Shown one piece after another: positions 25,587 through 40,500 of a DNA stretch of 64,000 nucleotides. How positions within the stretch are numbered: the first letter of the stretch is position 1; every line of letters begins with the position of its first letter. The position numbers were made by a program, and so were the translations under genes. The stretch is from an uncultured Bacteroidota bacterium (GTDB lineage: Bacteria > Bacteroidota > Bacteroidia > Chitinophagales > Chitinophagaceae), in NCBI GenBank assembly GCA_903835005.1, contig CAILLK010000044.1:1-64000 (forward strand), written 5' to 3'. Under the pieces are notes generated by a model. It searched no databases. It was not told the origin of the DNA and saw nothing but the letters and a program-made list of their open reading frames with translations.

Positions 25587-28500
25587 ATGAGAAAACTACT
25601 ATTTTCACTGTGTTGCGTTTTGGGAATTGCTGCTGCGAACGGGCAGACGACTACCACTATCAATTCGGGTACTACTGTTATCAATACGGGCGCTACTTAC
25701 AATATACCCTTCGGGTTTTTTGTGAATAACGGCCAGTATACCGATACTGTTAGTCCTGGCGCTATGAACGTAACCGGAGGGGTAACCTTCAGCGGCAGCG
25801 GCTTCACACAGGAGTGGAACCTTAATTTTCTCACATCGGGCACCAATGATATGAGCGCCTCCGGGGTGCAGGTGTTTCATACCGCTACGCTGAATAGCGG
25901 TGTGAGCCTGAATGCCGGCGCTGCAAATCTGAACCTGAGGACGGATGATTTCGTGGCCGGGGCTTACCGTATTGCCAGCCTGGTGAATAACGGCTTGCTT
26001 ACGGGTACGGTTAACGGGCTTTCGGTCTATTTGGGCGGGGTAGACTACCGCACGGCTACCACCAGCGGGGCGTGCCCTTTTTCTCCGGTACTTTCTACGA
26101 ATGTTACAGGAACATCGATGGTTTACCAGTGGCAGAAGTCTTCAGACAATATAACTTTTAGTGCAATATCGGGCGCTACCAGCGCTACTTATACACCTAC
26201 AGTAACAGCAGTAGGTTACTATCGTTGTGCGCTGAGTACGAGTAATACCGCTTATACGCAAAATACGCCAAGTGTGCAGCTTACGCCTACGGGATTGCCT
26301 TCAATTACCATAACCGGTGGTAATGTGCCATTATGTACAGGCAGCGGTTACGGTGTATCGGGCAGCGGCTGGCCTGTAGTAGCAGGAACAAACGATACAC
26401 TTACGGCTACCAGTGCGGGCGCAACTTTTACCTGGGCGCCGAGTACGGGTCTGGGTTCTACCACATCGGGGGCAACGGTGCATCCGGGTATCAGCGCACT
26501 TACCACAAATACTACTTATACCGTTACAGCAACTGTGGGCGGCTGCAGCAATACTGCTACCAAAACAGTAAGTGTGAACACTACATCGCCGGTTAGTGTA
26601 ACCGGGGCGCATGACAAAGGTTCGTGCCAGAATTCTTCTTGCGCGCCGGGATGTCATACTCCTGTACCCATTACTGCTACGGGCGGAACTTCCTATACAT
26701 GGCTGCCTTATCTGCAGCTTACGGCCAGTACAGGCGCAGTTGTAACGTGTACTATCAATCTGCTGCCGAGCTATGCCCGAACCTATACGGTAACGGGAAC
26801 GGATGCAAACGGGTGTAAGTCGAAAGACACGGTAAAAGTAGAAGTTGTGAATAATTTGGCATTAGCGACCTTCGACGGCAACTCTACCATCAATTATGTG
26901 CCTGGGCAGTCAATTCCTATCCAGATGTACGCAGTTAACAATGCTACTTATCTCTCCGGCTTTGATGGCTACCAATACCACGACTCTATTAGTTATACCT
27001 GGGCCCCAACGACGGGAATAACGGGACATAATGTATACTGGGACACCTTTACCATAGCGCCTGTGGGTATACAAACGTATACGTATACGGGAACCTACCT
27101 GGGGTGCCCTGTAGACACGAGCGACGGGAACGGGGCTGGGGATACCGTACAGTTTGTGCCGTTCGGGATATCGGGCGGAGGAACAATAAGTCCCGGAGGG
27201 CATACTACGCTTACCCAGACCGGAGGTGCCAATATAATGGGCTGGAGCTGGGCCCCGACTACGGGGCTTGCAAACAGCACCGCTGCCACGACAATGGCCT
27301 CGCCGACTGTAACTACTGTTTACACATTAACGATTACGGACATTTTTTACTACACCACCACTGATACTGTAACGGTGGCAGTGTCGACGTTCGCGGTCGG
27401 GGCAACAGGAGGAGGCACTATATGTACAGGGGGGACAGGAACCCCCCTTACCGGAACTGGTGCGACGACCTATACATGGGCCCCTGCCGGAGGCCTGTCG
27501 GCTACGACAGGAACTACGGTGACGGCAAACCCTACGGTTACGACCACCTATACGGTAACTGGGGTAACGGGTATAAATACGGGTACGGCAACAGTAACGG
27601 TAAGTGTGAACACGACACCAACAACAGGCATCAGCGGGGGAGGTGTGCCCATATGTGCCGGAGGATCGGGGGCAGTGCTGTCCGGAACGGGTGCAACAAC
27701 TTATACGTGGGCGCCGAATACAAATATTACGGCAACATCTGGCAGCCCCGTGACGGTAACGCCGACAACGACTATAACCTATACGGTAACCGGAACCAGC
27801 AGCGGGTGCAGCAGTACAGCAACGCAGCAGGTGACGGTGAACCCCGTGCCAACGATAACACTGGGGCTGAACCCGAGTGTGGCAACGGGCTTTACAAAGG
27901 CCAACCTGCCGTACTCGGCAACTACAGGGTCTCCAACTACCTATAGTATAGCCTACAGCAGTGCGGCGCACACAGCAGGATTTACAGATGTAACCACCAA
28001 TGCATTGCCGGCATCACCAATAGTGCTGACACTACCGGGGGCTGCACCTGCAGCTACCTATACAGGTACGCTTACGGTAACTGCGGCGGGATGCAGCAGC
28101 ACCAACTACCCGATAAGTGTGAATATAAATACGACCGGAACATGGTCATTACTCACCAACGTGGCGCCTAATTTTAATGCAGGGGTAATGTTGCTGATGA
28201 CCGATGGAACGGTGATATGTAAAAATAACAGCGGTGGCGGCTATGGTACCGGATGGGACAAACTGACCCCTGATGCTACCGGCAGCTATAAAAACGGATC
28301 ATGGACCAGCATTGCCAGTATGGCTAATGACCGCCTGTACTTCTCATCGCAGGTATTGCCAGATGGCAGGGTGTATGTAGCCGGAGGTGAGTATGGAGCC
28401 GGAGGTAATAAAAGTGAGGTATATGATCCGGTAGCGAATACCTGGACTGCATGCCCGCAGATAGTATATGGCGCTAATATTTCGGATGCGAATTCGGAAT

Positions 28501-31500
28501 TACTGGCCAATGGAAATGTGTTGCAGGCAGTAGTGGATTCCGGAGGTACTGTATTGAATTATTTTTATAATCCGACCTCTAATACTTATACCCATGCGCC
28601 ATCGTGCCTCAGGGTAGATAACGAAGCGCCGTGGGTTAAGCTTCCGGATGGCAGCATTCTTTTTGTAGACAACTACGGCACAACTTCAGAGCGGTATATA
28701 CCCGGATCGAATACCTGGGTAAATGACGGTACGGTGCCGGTATCGTTGTTTGACCCATATGGCGAAGAGGCAGGTGCAGCATTTTTACTGCCCAACGGAC
28801 AGGCCTTCTTCCTTGGATCTACCGGGCATACTGCCTATTATACTCCATCCGGTACCAGCACCCCCGGCACCTGGACAGCAGGCCCTGACATGCCAAACGG
28901 CCAGGGAACACCAGATGCGGCAGCATCCATGATGGTGAATGGTAAAATAATATGTGCGGTAGCTCCGGCTCCTTATGGCGCGAGCCATGGTACCACTCCG
29001 GATAGTCTTTTCCGTACACCTACTTCATTTTATGAGTTTGATTATACAGTTAATACATTTACCAGGCTTCATGCGCCAACGCTGCTGACAGGCGATACAA
29101 TGAGCGGCGCTAGCTATACAACAAATTTCCTTGAGTTGCCCGATGGTAATATTATGTTTACCAAGCAGGGGTATAAGAACTACTGGTTATATACCCCATC
29201 AGGTACGCCGCTTGTAGCAGGCCAGCCAACACTGGACAGTGTGATAGAAACAAGTTGTACCACCTATACTGCAACCGGTAAATTGTTTAACGGTATCAGT
29301 GAAGGAGCCTGTTATGGAGATGACTGGCAGATGTCGACCAACTATCCTATAGTAAGGCTTACTGCAGGTACCAATGTATATTATGGCAAGGCGACCAACT
29401 GGAACAGGCTGGGTGCGGTAATGACCGGATCGGCGCTGGATACAGTACAGTTTGCACTGCCATCGGGATTACCTAATGGTACCTACACTGTAGTCATTTC
29501 AGCCAACGGTAATTCATCAAATTCCAAGACCATCACCACAGGGCCACCAACGATTGTTGGTACCGGCGGCAGTATATGCTCAGGCGCTGGCCCGGTTGCG
29601 ATATCGGCATCAGGCGCCAGCACTTATACCTGGACGCCGGCAGCTACACTTTCGGCCAGTACTGGTGCAACTGTTTCTGCAAACCCGACAGTTACAACAG
29701 TATATACCATAACAGGAACCACCGGAGGTTGCAGCGCAACTGCTTTAGACACAGTGAATGTGGCATCTTTGCCAACGGTTGGCGTAACAGCAGGCACAAA
29801 CCCCACATGCGCAGGCAGCCCGACAAGCCTCAACGGAAGCGGGGCAGCTACCTATACCTGGGCGCCAAATACAGCCCTGAGCGCAACAACGGGAACTACA
29901 GTAACCGCTTCGCCGACAACCACCGTTACCTATACGGTAACCGGTACGGCATCGGGCTGCAGCAACACTGCGACTGTGCAGGTGACGGTGAATCCTTTAC
30001 CGACAATTGGCATTACCGGTGGTACTACCCCTATTTGTACCGGTGGAACCGGCACTTCACTATCTGCCACAGGCACTTCAACTACTTATATATGGTCGCC
30101 TTCTACAGGTTTATCGGTAACGACAGGAACACCTGTAACGGCTAATCCGACTGTTACAACAACTTATACTTTAACCGGAACAGATATTAATTCCTGTCAG
30201 AATACTGCAACGCGGCAGGTAACTGTTAACACAACGCCAACCGTAAATGCAACACCAGCATCGCAATCGGTGTGTAACGGAAACAATAATACTGCAATCA
30301 ATTTCACTGGCGCTACCGGATATACCTGGAGTAACAGCACATCCGCTATAGGAATCGGATCGTCCGGCACAGGGAATTCTATTATTTCTACCACTTTGTC
30401 GAATACCGGGACTTCGCCAGTTATAGCAACCTTCACAGTTACCGGTACTACCAGCGGCTGTGCAAGCGCACCGGTTAATTTTACGATTACCGTGAATCCG
30501 ACACCTGTGATGACGGTAACACCAACCAGCCAGACAGTATGTAACGGTAGCAATACGACAACAGAGACATTTAATTCGGGTGTAACAGGAACTACTTATG
30601 CCTGGATTAACAGCAATACTTCAATAGGTACAGGAGCTTCGGGCACCAGCAGCGGAATAACGTCATTTACCGCTGTTAATACCGGTACAGCAACTGCCAC
30701 AGCCAGCTTTACAGTAACACCTACCGCAAACACCTGCCCCGGCCCGATACAGACATTTACTATAAATGTGAATCCTACGCCTGTAATGACGGTATCGCCA
30801 ACCAGCCAGACGGTATGTAATGGTAATAATACCACGATGGAGACATTTACATCGAATGTTACCGGTACTACTTATGCCTGGAGCAACAGTAACCCGACAA
30901 TAGGTGTACTGGGATCGGGTGTGGGTAACCTTATTAACTCATTTACGGCAACCAATACCGGAACGGCACCTACGGCAGGTAACTTTACTGTAACACCGAC
31001 AGCAAACAGCTGCCCCGGCCCGATACAGACATTTACCATAAATGTGAACCCAACACCGATAATGACGGTGACACCTACCAGCCAGACGGTGTGTAACGGT
31101 AGCAATACTACAACAGAGACCTTCAGTTCGGGTGTAGCGGGTACAACCTATGCCTGGACCAACAGCAATACTTCAATAGGTACAGGAGCTTCTGGCACCA
31201 GCAGCGGAATAGTCTCTTTTACCGCTGTTAATACCGGTACAGTAACTGCCACAGGTAGCTTTACAGTAACACCTACAGCAAATAGCTGCCCCGGACCGAT
31301 ACAGACATTTACCATAAATGTGAACCCGACACCGGTAATGACGGTATCGCCAACCAGCCAGACGGTTTGTAATGGTAACAATACTACGATGGAGACTTTT
31401 ACATCGAGTGTAACCGGTACTACTTATGCATGGACTAACAGTAACCCGACAATAGGTGTACTGGGATCAGGTGTGGGTAACCTTATTAACTCATTTACCG

Positions 31501-34500
31501 CAACCAATACCGGAACGGCACCAATAGCAGGTAACTTTACTGTAACACCAACAGCAAACACCTGCCCCGGCCCGGTAAAGACATTTACCATAAATGTGAA
31601 CCCGACACCGATAATGACGGTGACACCAACATCGCAGGCTGTTTGTAAAAATAGCAGTACGACGGCGGAGTTATTCAGTTCGAGTGTGGCAGGTACAACC
31701 TATGCATGGACCAACAGTAATACTGCAATAGGTACAGGTGCCAGCGGTATTGGCTCTTCGATTTCTTCATTTACAGCAACCAATGCCGGTTCAACGCCAA
31801 TAAGCGGCAATTTTACAGTAACTCCTACAGCTAACAGCTGTCCGGGACCGATACAGACATTTAGCATTACAGTAAACCCACTGCCGGTTGTAACGTTTAC
31901 GGCACAGCCTGGCGCCAATGCCTGCACATCTACCAATGTTACTTATACTACACAATCGGGTATGAGCAGCTATGTGTGGGGTTTCACCGGCACTGCAGGT
32001 GTTGATTATAATATCATGTCGGGTGGCACATCGGGCAGCAATACTGTTACGCTTCAGTACTTCACTGCCGGCCCTCAGGTGGTAAGTGTCAATTATACAG
32101 ACGGCAACGGCTGTACTGCAGCGAGCGCCACTACTTCCACCCCAACAGCCATTAAGCTGGCTCCTGCAATAACATCAGTTTCAGCAGCATCGGGCATACC
32201 GGGCAACTCAGTAACACTCACGGGTACCGGATTTAATTCAACTGCGGCGAACGATATCGTTTATTTCGGTTCGGTAAAAGCAAATGTAACCACAGCAAGC
32301 GCTACCTCGCTTACGGTAAACATACCTAATGAGGCAGTGTATTACCCGATGATATCGGTAGAGAACAACAGTTGCGGATTGATGGCTTATGCGCCAAGCC
32401 CGTTCCTGCCAACTTATAATAATACCGGAACAGTTTTAAGTACTGTCAACTTTGATCCGAAGGTTAATTTTACCGTTGGTAGCTCTGCAAACCGTATAGG
32501 ATACGGAGATGTGGACGGTGATGGCAAAACAGACATTATTGTAAACAATTCAGGCACTGGTACTGTTTCGGTTTACCCCAATACCAGCACTTCAGGCACG
32601 GTGAGTTTCGGATCTGCAGTGGTTGTAGCAACAGGCTTATCATTCCCCGGACAGCCATCAATGGCAGATTTTGACGGTGACGGTAAACTCGACCTGGTGT
32701 TCCTGGCGGCTACCGGGCCTGCATCTGTTCGTGTTTATCAGAATACCAGTACCGTTGGGTCATTTAGTTTTGCTCTGCCCGTGATCATACCTTATGTTAC
32801 CAACGCCAATGTATCGGCAATAGCCGACGTGGATGGTGATGGCAGGCCGGATATCATTGGCAACTGGCTGAGTACTATGTCGGTGTTCCGCAATACCAGC
32901 ACGGTGGGTAGCTTAAGTTTTGCAACGAGGGTGGATTTTTCTACCCCGGCCAATATTAACTACATCTGTGCCGGCGACCTGGACGGAGATAAGAAACAGG
33001 ATATCCTGGTGTCGACTTCAGGAGGTACTACCTCGCTTTCCATTTTCAGGAATACCAGTACCCCCGGCAGTATAAGCCTGGCAACACGCCAGGACTTTAC
33101 AACGCCGGCGGGATCGGGTAATTATGTAGCTACCGGAGATATAGACGGTGATGGCAAGCAGGATGTACTCATTATTGATCAAGGTTCAAGCCAGTGGTCA
33201 TTATTCCCGAATACAAGTACATCAGGTTCTATAAGCCTGGGTACAAGAACTGATTATACAGTAGGACCGAATTCGGCCAGCCTGTTTGTGGCTGATTTTG
33301 ACGGCGACACCAAGCCTGATGTGGTAGCAACCAGCATCTCAGGAAGCACGGCACAGGTATTCCGCAACACAAGTACACCGGGCAGTTTCTCATTTGCACC
33401 ATCCGTGCCATTCGCAACAGGCAGCGGCGGTGCCAGCCTGGCAGCATTTGATATAGACGGTGACGGAAAACCAGATTTTGTGACACTGAACCAAAGCACC
33501 ACGACAATGTCGGTATTCCTGAACGATCCGTTGAAGCCGATAACCGGGCCTACACAGGTATGTGCACAGGGAACCACACTGACAACCATTACGCTGGCTG
33601 ATGCCACACCAAACGGTACCTGGACCAGCAGCAATACTTTGCTCGCTACAGTAGGTTCGACAACCGGCGTGGTAACCGGTTTATCTGCAGGAGTAGTAAC
33701 TATTACTTATGCAGGTACCTCAACCGGCGGGCCAAACCTGGGCAACTATACTACTTATACTGTTACTGTAAATGCATTGCCATCGCCAACATTTACTTCG
33801 GCACCGGCCGCAAACATCTGCCCCAATACAGTACAGACTTACACCACGCAAACACCTGAGAGCAATTATATCTGGAGTGTTCCGGGTTCAGCACCTACCG
33901 ATTATGTGATAACCGGTGGTGGTATAGGAACAGGCAGCAATACTGTATCACTGATGTGGTATTCATCGGGCAGTAAAACTGTTACTGTAACTTATACCAA
34001 TGCAGCAGGATGTACCAATGGTACGGCTGCTACCAATACAACAAGTGTGACCCCAGTGCCCACCATTACCGGCGTGAGCCCGACTGTAGACAGTGCAGGT
34101 CAGCTGGTAACACTTACAGGTACAGGGTTTAATACTTCATCACCGAATATAATCTGGTTCGGGGCAACTAAGACGATGGCAACTTCTGCCGGTGGAACAT
34201 CGGTAACCGCAACAGTACCCAATGAAGGAACAATACGCATGATAACCCTGGATAATCCGGGTTGTAATTCGATAGCTTATTCTTCACCTTACTTTGTACC
34301 TTCATATACACCATTGATTACCAACCTGGTTCATTTTCAGCCTAAGGCAGATTTCGGGATTAATGCATTATCTGGTGTAACAGTTATTGCCGATATGGAT
34401 GGAGATGGCAAAGCGGATCTGCTTACAATAAGTTCTTCATTAAATAACTTCTCGGTATTGCAGAATACCTGTACGACTCCCGGAACTGCCAGTTTCGGCA

Positions 34501-37500
34501 CCCAGCAGATATTCAGCCTGGGCGCCAGCGCCAATCCTTCATTTGTAACTACTGCAGATGTGGATGGTGATGGTAAACAAGATGTAATTGTATCGGATTA
34601 TGGTACCAATTCCATAGCTGTATACCGGAATACAACCACTGTGCCGGGGACGTTTACGTTTGCACCTGTTGTAACAATACCCGGAATTACGAATCCGGCA
34701 TTGATCTCGATTGCTGATATAGACGGCGATGGCAGACCGGATATCATAGCCGGTAACAATTCGGACAATAATATGCGTATTTTCCTGAACACAGGCTCGG
34801 TAGGATCTCCTTCGTTTGGCACTGCGTATTTACTTGCTTCAGCTGTTGGTTATAAAGCAACTTCTGTAGCCATCGGGGATTTTGATGGTGATGGCAAGAA
34901 AGATATTGCGATTGGCAATCAGGCAGCCGGATCAGGTTCTGTTTCCGTATTCCGTAATACCAGTATTCCTGGTACGCTTAGTTTCGGAACAATCAACACA
35001 TTCACTGCCGGAAGGAATGTTTACGCGACCGCAGTTGCAGATATTGATGGAGATGGACATGCTGATATAGCAGTTACGAATTTTACTGATGGTACCGTTT
35101 CGAGTTTCCGTAATACCAGTTCGGGTATAGGGAATATCAATTTTGCCACACAAGTAATTTCAACAGTAGGAAGCGGCCCGCTTGCTCTGGATTTTGGTGA
35201 TTTTAACGGAGACGGACTTCCTGATATTGCGGTAGCCAATTTTAGTTCAACGGCAGCAAGCGGCGCTTCGGTGCTGAGGAACACAACAGTGGGTACAACA
35301 ATCAGTTTTGCAACAGCAGTACCTGAAGCAATAGACGGCAATGCAAATGGTATAGCCGTGGGTGATCTGGATGGTGATGGTAAAGCTGATTTTGCAGTAA
35401 CCAATCAGTCGGTTTCTCAGATGTCGGTAATTATTAACCAGCCAGACAGTCCGCCAATATTTACAGCAGGTAACCCGCAGACTTTAACAGTATGCCAGGG
35501 CAGCAATAATCATGTTAATACCAATCTGCAGATCAGTGATGCAGACCTTGGACAGACTGAAACCTGGACTGTGGTAACTCTTCCTTCGCATGGTGTGCTG
35601 ACCGGTGTGGCTTCTTATACAGCAACATCAACCGGCGGTGTAATTACCCCGGCAGGTATGAGCTACATACCCAACTATACTTATTCTGGAAGTGATGTGT
35701 TTGTGGTGCAGGTAAATGACGGATTCATTACTACTACCACTACTGTGAACGTAACGGTTACACCGTTCCCGATCAGTGTAAGCCCATCTTATTCGCCATT
35801 TGTGTGCGGTGGTGTACCAACTACACTTACCGTTACCGGAGGTTCGGGATACTCGTGGAGTCCAAGCGCTTCATTATCGGCATCAACAGGCAATCCGGTT
35901 ACAGCTACACCAACAGTTACCACAGTTTATACTGTAGTAGTAACAGGCGGTGCAGGCTGCAGCGCAACCACTACAGCAACTGTTAACATTAATCCATCGC
36001 CAGGGCTAACTGCTACCGGCGGGGCTTATTGTACCGGCGGATTTACACCAATATCGGCAGCAGGAGGTACTACCTATACCTGGACGCCAAACAGTTACCT
36101 TACAGCCTCAACGGGTTATGCGGTAATCGCCAATCCACCAACAACAACAACTTATTCAGTATCGACCACCAACAGCTTTGGCTGTACCAGTGTTGTACCG
36201 GTGCAGGTAACGGTTAATCCGTATCCGGTACTTACCGTTACACCGAGCTTCTCGGGATGTACGGGAGTAGGTGCTCCATTAAGCGTATCGGGCGCTACTA
36301 CCTATTCATGGTATCCGTCCTTCGGTCTTTCTACCACTACAGGATCAAGTACGGTGTTTACCACAACCGTTACCGGTATCTACACAATAGGCGTATGGGG
36401 AACCAGCAACGGCTGCTCTACACCAGGATCACTGACAGTCACTATTAATCCGGTGCCGGGAGCGCTGACTACCAGCCCGAATGTGGCTATATGCAACGGC
36501 GGCAGTACTACAATGACAGTGAGCGGGGCAACCTCATACAGCTGGGCCCCTTCGGGCAGTTTGTCATCTGCTACAGGTGCATCAGTTGTAGCTTCACCTA
36601 CAGCTACCACCACCTATACGGTAACCGGCAGCAACGGATATGGCTGCAGCACCACTGCACTGATTACCGTATCTGTGAACAGTACACCAACGATAAGCGC
36701 AGGACCAGGCGTGGCTATATGTAACGGAAGTTCAACACCGCTTACCGCTACAGGGGCAACTACCTATACATGGGCGCCATTCTCAACACTTTCTTCATCA
36801 GCAGGCACAACAGTTACTGCGAGCCCGACAACAACCACTACTTATACCATAACAGGATCGAGCGGCGTAGGTTGCGTGGGCACGGGCCTGGTAACCGTAA
36901 CGGTTAATCCGTTACCAACTATAGGTGTTTCCGGCGGCGGCGCAATTTGTGCCGGTGGTTCCGGAGCAACGCTGACAGCCACAGGTGGCACTACTTATAC
37001 CTGGTCTCCAGGTACAGGTTTATCGGCAACTTCCGGATCAACGGTAACAGCAAATCCGCCTTCCATAACAAGCTATATTGTAACCGGAACAACAGCCGGA
37101 TGTTCGAACACAGCTTCTGTAACTGTAACGGTTAATCCGCTGCCAACAGTCGGAGCAGTGGCCGGAGCGGCTTACTGCTCAGGCGGCAGCACCAGCCTTA
37201 CGGCCAGCGGGGCAAGCACTTATACCTGGTCGCCATCAACAGGGCTTTCAGCAACTAGCGGTTCGCCAATAACAGCCAACCCGACAAGCACAACAATATA
37301 TACTGTAACAGGAACCAATGGCCTGGGCTGCAGCAATACAGCCACAGCAACGGTAACTGTGAACCCGATACCAACCATTACGGCGGTAGCAACGGGCGGC
37401 GCCATATGCCCCGGTGGTTCAAATACGCTGACAGCGGGCGGTGGTACATTGTACTCATGGGCGCCATCAACCGGCCTTCTGGTAACAACCGGATCGCCTG

Positions 37501-40500
37501 TAACGGCGACACCGACTGTTACAACAACTTATACGGTAACGGGAACTGCCAGCGGCTGCAGCAATACTGCATCAGTAACAGTTACTGTTAATCCGGCACC
37601 TGTAGTGAGCGCTGGTTCTGGTGCAGGCATCTGTACAGGAGGCAATACAACACTTACAGCTACCGGCGCGGCAACCTATACATGGGCGCCAGCAGGTTCA
37701 TTGAATGCATCTACCGGATTTAATGTAACGGCAACACCGACAACAACAACAACCTATACCATAACAGGAACCAGCGGCGCAGGCTGTACCGGTACCGGTT
37801 ATGTAACAGTAACAGTGAGTCCGATACCAAGTATATCCATTGCTACGGTAACACCAATCTGTTCCGGTAATTCAACTACTCTGACAGCCAGTGGAGGTAC
37901 TACTTATTCATGGGCACCATCAGCAGGCTTATCCGCTTCAAGCGGGGCAAGCGTTACAGCTAATCCAGGATCAACAACTACCTATACCGTAACCGGCACG
38001 ACAGCAGGTTGCAGCGGCACTGCTACCAGAACAGTAACAGTTAATCCATCACCGACACTTACGTTTACACCATCATCAACAGTTTGTTTCACGGGTTCAA
38101 CATCAGTCAGTGTCAGCGGCTCGGGCAGTTATACCTGGACTCCGGGTACTGGGCTATCAACCACAGCCGGATCTACGGTAACCGCTAACCCGGGATCATC
38201 AACTGTTTATACTGTAACAGAAGGTGCAAGCGGCTGTAATACCCATGCAACAGTAACCATTACTCCATATCCTACAGTACTGGCTAGTGGTGGAACGACG
38301 GTATGTGCCGGTTCACCAGCCGTATTGGGAGCCAGTGGCGCTTCATCTTTTTCATGGTCGCCATCAGGCAGTTTGTCCTGCGGCGGATGTTCAAATCCGA
38401 CTGCAACACCGGGATCAACCACAACTTACACAGTAACCGGTACAACTGCAGGTTGCAGCAACACATCAACGGTAACTGTGTCGGTTAATCCGTTGCCAAC
38501 GGTAACTGCATCGGCAGGAGCGCCTTATTGCAGCGGTGCAGGTTCTGCTTCACTGACGGCAGGCGGGGCAACAACTTATTCATGGGCTCCGAATACCAAT
38601 CTTTCTGCTTCGGTGGGATCACCGGTAACAGCCAGCCCGACAGTAACTACGATATATACTGTAACCGGAACAGCAGCAGGATGCAGCAATACTGCAACTG
38701 CTACCGTAACAGTAAATCCGTTGCCAACGATCAGCGCTGGTCCGGGAGTAGCTATCTGTGCCGGTAATAATACAGCATTGAATGCGACAGGAGGTTTAAC
38801 TTATACATGGGCGCCGGCTGCAACATTGAATTCTACAACAGGCATGAGCGTAACGGCCACACCAACGACAACAACTACTTATACTATTACAGGTGTGGGA
38901 ACTACCTGTACGGGTACAGGCTATGTAACCGTTACAGTTAACGGCCTGCCTGCCAATATTAACTTACCAGTGAATTCATATGTGATCAACCTGCTTGCAG
39001 GTAATGGCACAGGTACCTTTGGCGGGGACAGTGGCCCTGCAACATCCGCAGGAATCTCTAATCCTTATAATGTAGCCGTAGATGGTGCGGGTAACATATA
39101 TATTGTTGATTATGGTAACAACCGAATCCGGAAAGTAACAACGTCAGGTGTAATCACTACGGTTGCAGGAAGCAGCGGTACCGGCTATACAGGGGATAAC
39201 GGCCCGGCCACTTCTGCTACTTTCAGCGGTGATATAGAAGGCCTTGCAGTAGATGGACCAGGCAATTTGTATATTGCCGATGCTATTAACTCTGTGATAC
39301 GAAAAGTTAATACTTCTGGTATTATCACCACAATAGCAGGTGGTGGTGTTTCAACTGCTGACGGAGTTCAGGCAACCGCAGAATCCCTGAATTATCCTAC
39401 CGGAGTTGCTACTGACCTTACCGGAAATATCTATATTGCAGATGACGGAAACAGTACTATACGTAAAGTGAGCACATCAGGTATCATTACGACAGTAGCA
39501 GGTACCACAGGTTCACCTGGTTTCAGCGGAGACGGAATGGCTGCAACACTGGCACAACTTCATGATCCATATAACCTGACAGTTGACGCTTCGGGTAATC
39601 TTTATATTGCGGATTATACCAATCAACGTATACGTAAGGTAAATACATCGGGAATCATCAGCACTTTTGCCGGAACTGGTACTTTTGGATACTCAGGTGA
39701 TGGAGGAGCAGCTACCAGTGCGAACATTAACGGTCCCTATGCAATTACAACAGATGGTATAGGAAATGTGTATTTTGCAGAGTATGATGGCAAGCGTTTA
39801 AGGGTTATCAATAGTTCCGGAATTATCAATTCACTTGCAGGTACAGGTGCAGATGCATATGGCGGTTCAGGAGGTTTATCTACACTGTCTCCAATAGGAG
39901 GCCCTGCAGGAATTGCAGTGGATGGCAACGGAAATATTTATGCCGGTGAATTTGATGTAAACCGTGTGGTGAAAATAAGCGGTGCCAGCCTTTGTGTCGG
40001 GTCGGGCCTTACACTCAGCGATAATGTAGGTGGCGGTATATGGAGCAGCAGTAATCCTTCTGTAGCAACAGTAGCTGCTTCAACCGGCTCGGTCAGCGGA
40101 CTTGCACCTGGTACAACAACGATCAGCTATACCAATGGAAGTAGTTGTGCGAAGACCATCAGTTTAACTGTAAATGCATTGCCAACTGTTTCAGCAACCG
40201 GCAACAGCTTGTGTGCTGGCGGAGCAGCAGTTGCTATTTCGGCATCGGGAGCAACAACTTATAACTGGGCGCCAAATACTGCTCTTTCTGCAACAACAGG
40301 AGCAAGTGTAAATGCCAACCCTGGTTCAAGTGTAACTTATACTGTAACAGGTACCAATAATCTGGGTTGCAGCAATACAGCCACAGCGGTAGTTACAGTT
40401 AATCCGCTGCCAACAGTAAGCGCAGGTTCCGGTACAACAACGTGCAGCAATGTATCCGTAACACTTAGCGGAACGGGCGCTTCGACATATGCATGGTCTC

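Noticed and set aside
30505-31890. Regularly spaced repeats suggestive of an array such as CRISPR
   Set aside because: The unit is 276 bases, coding throughout and in frame; it is a protein domain repeat.
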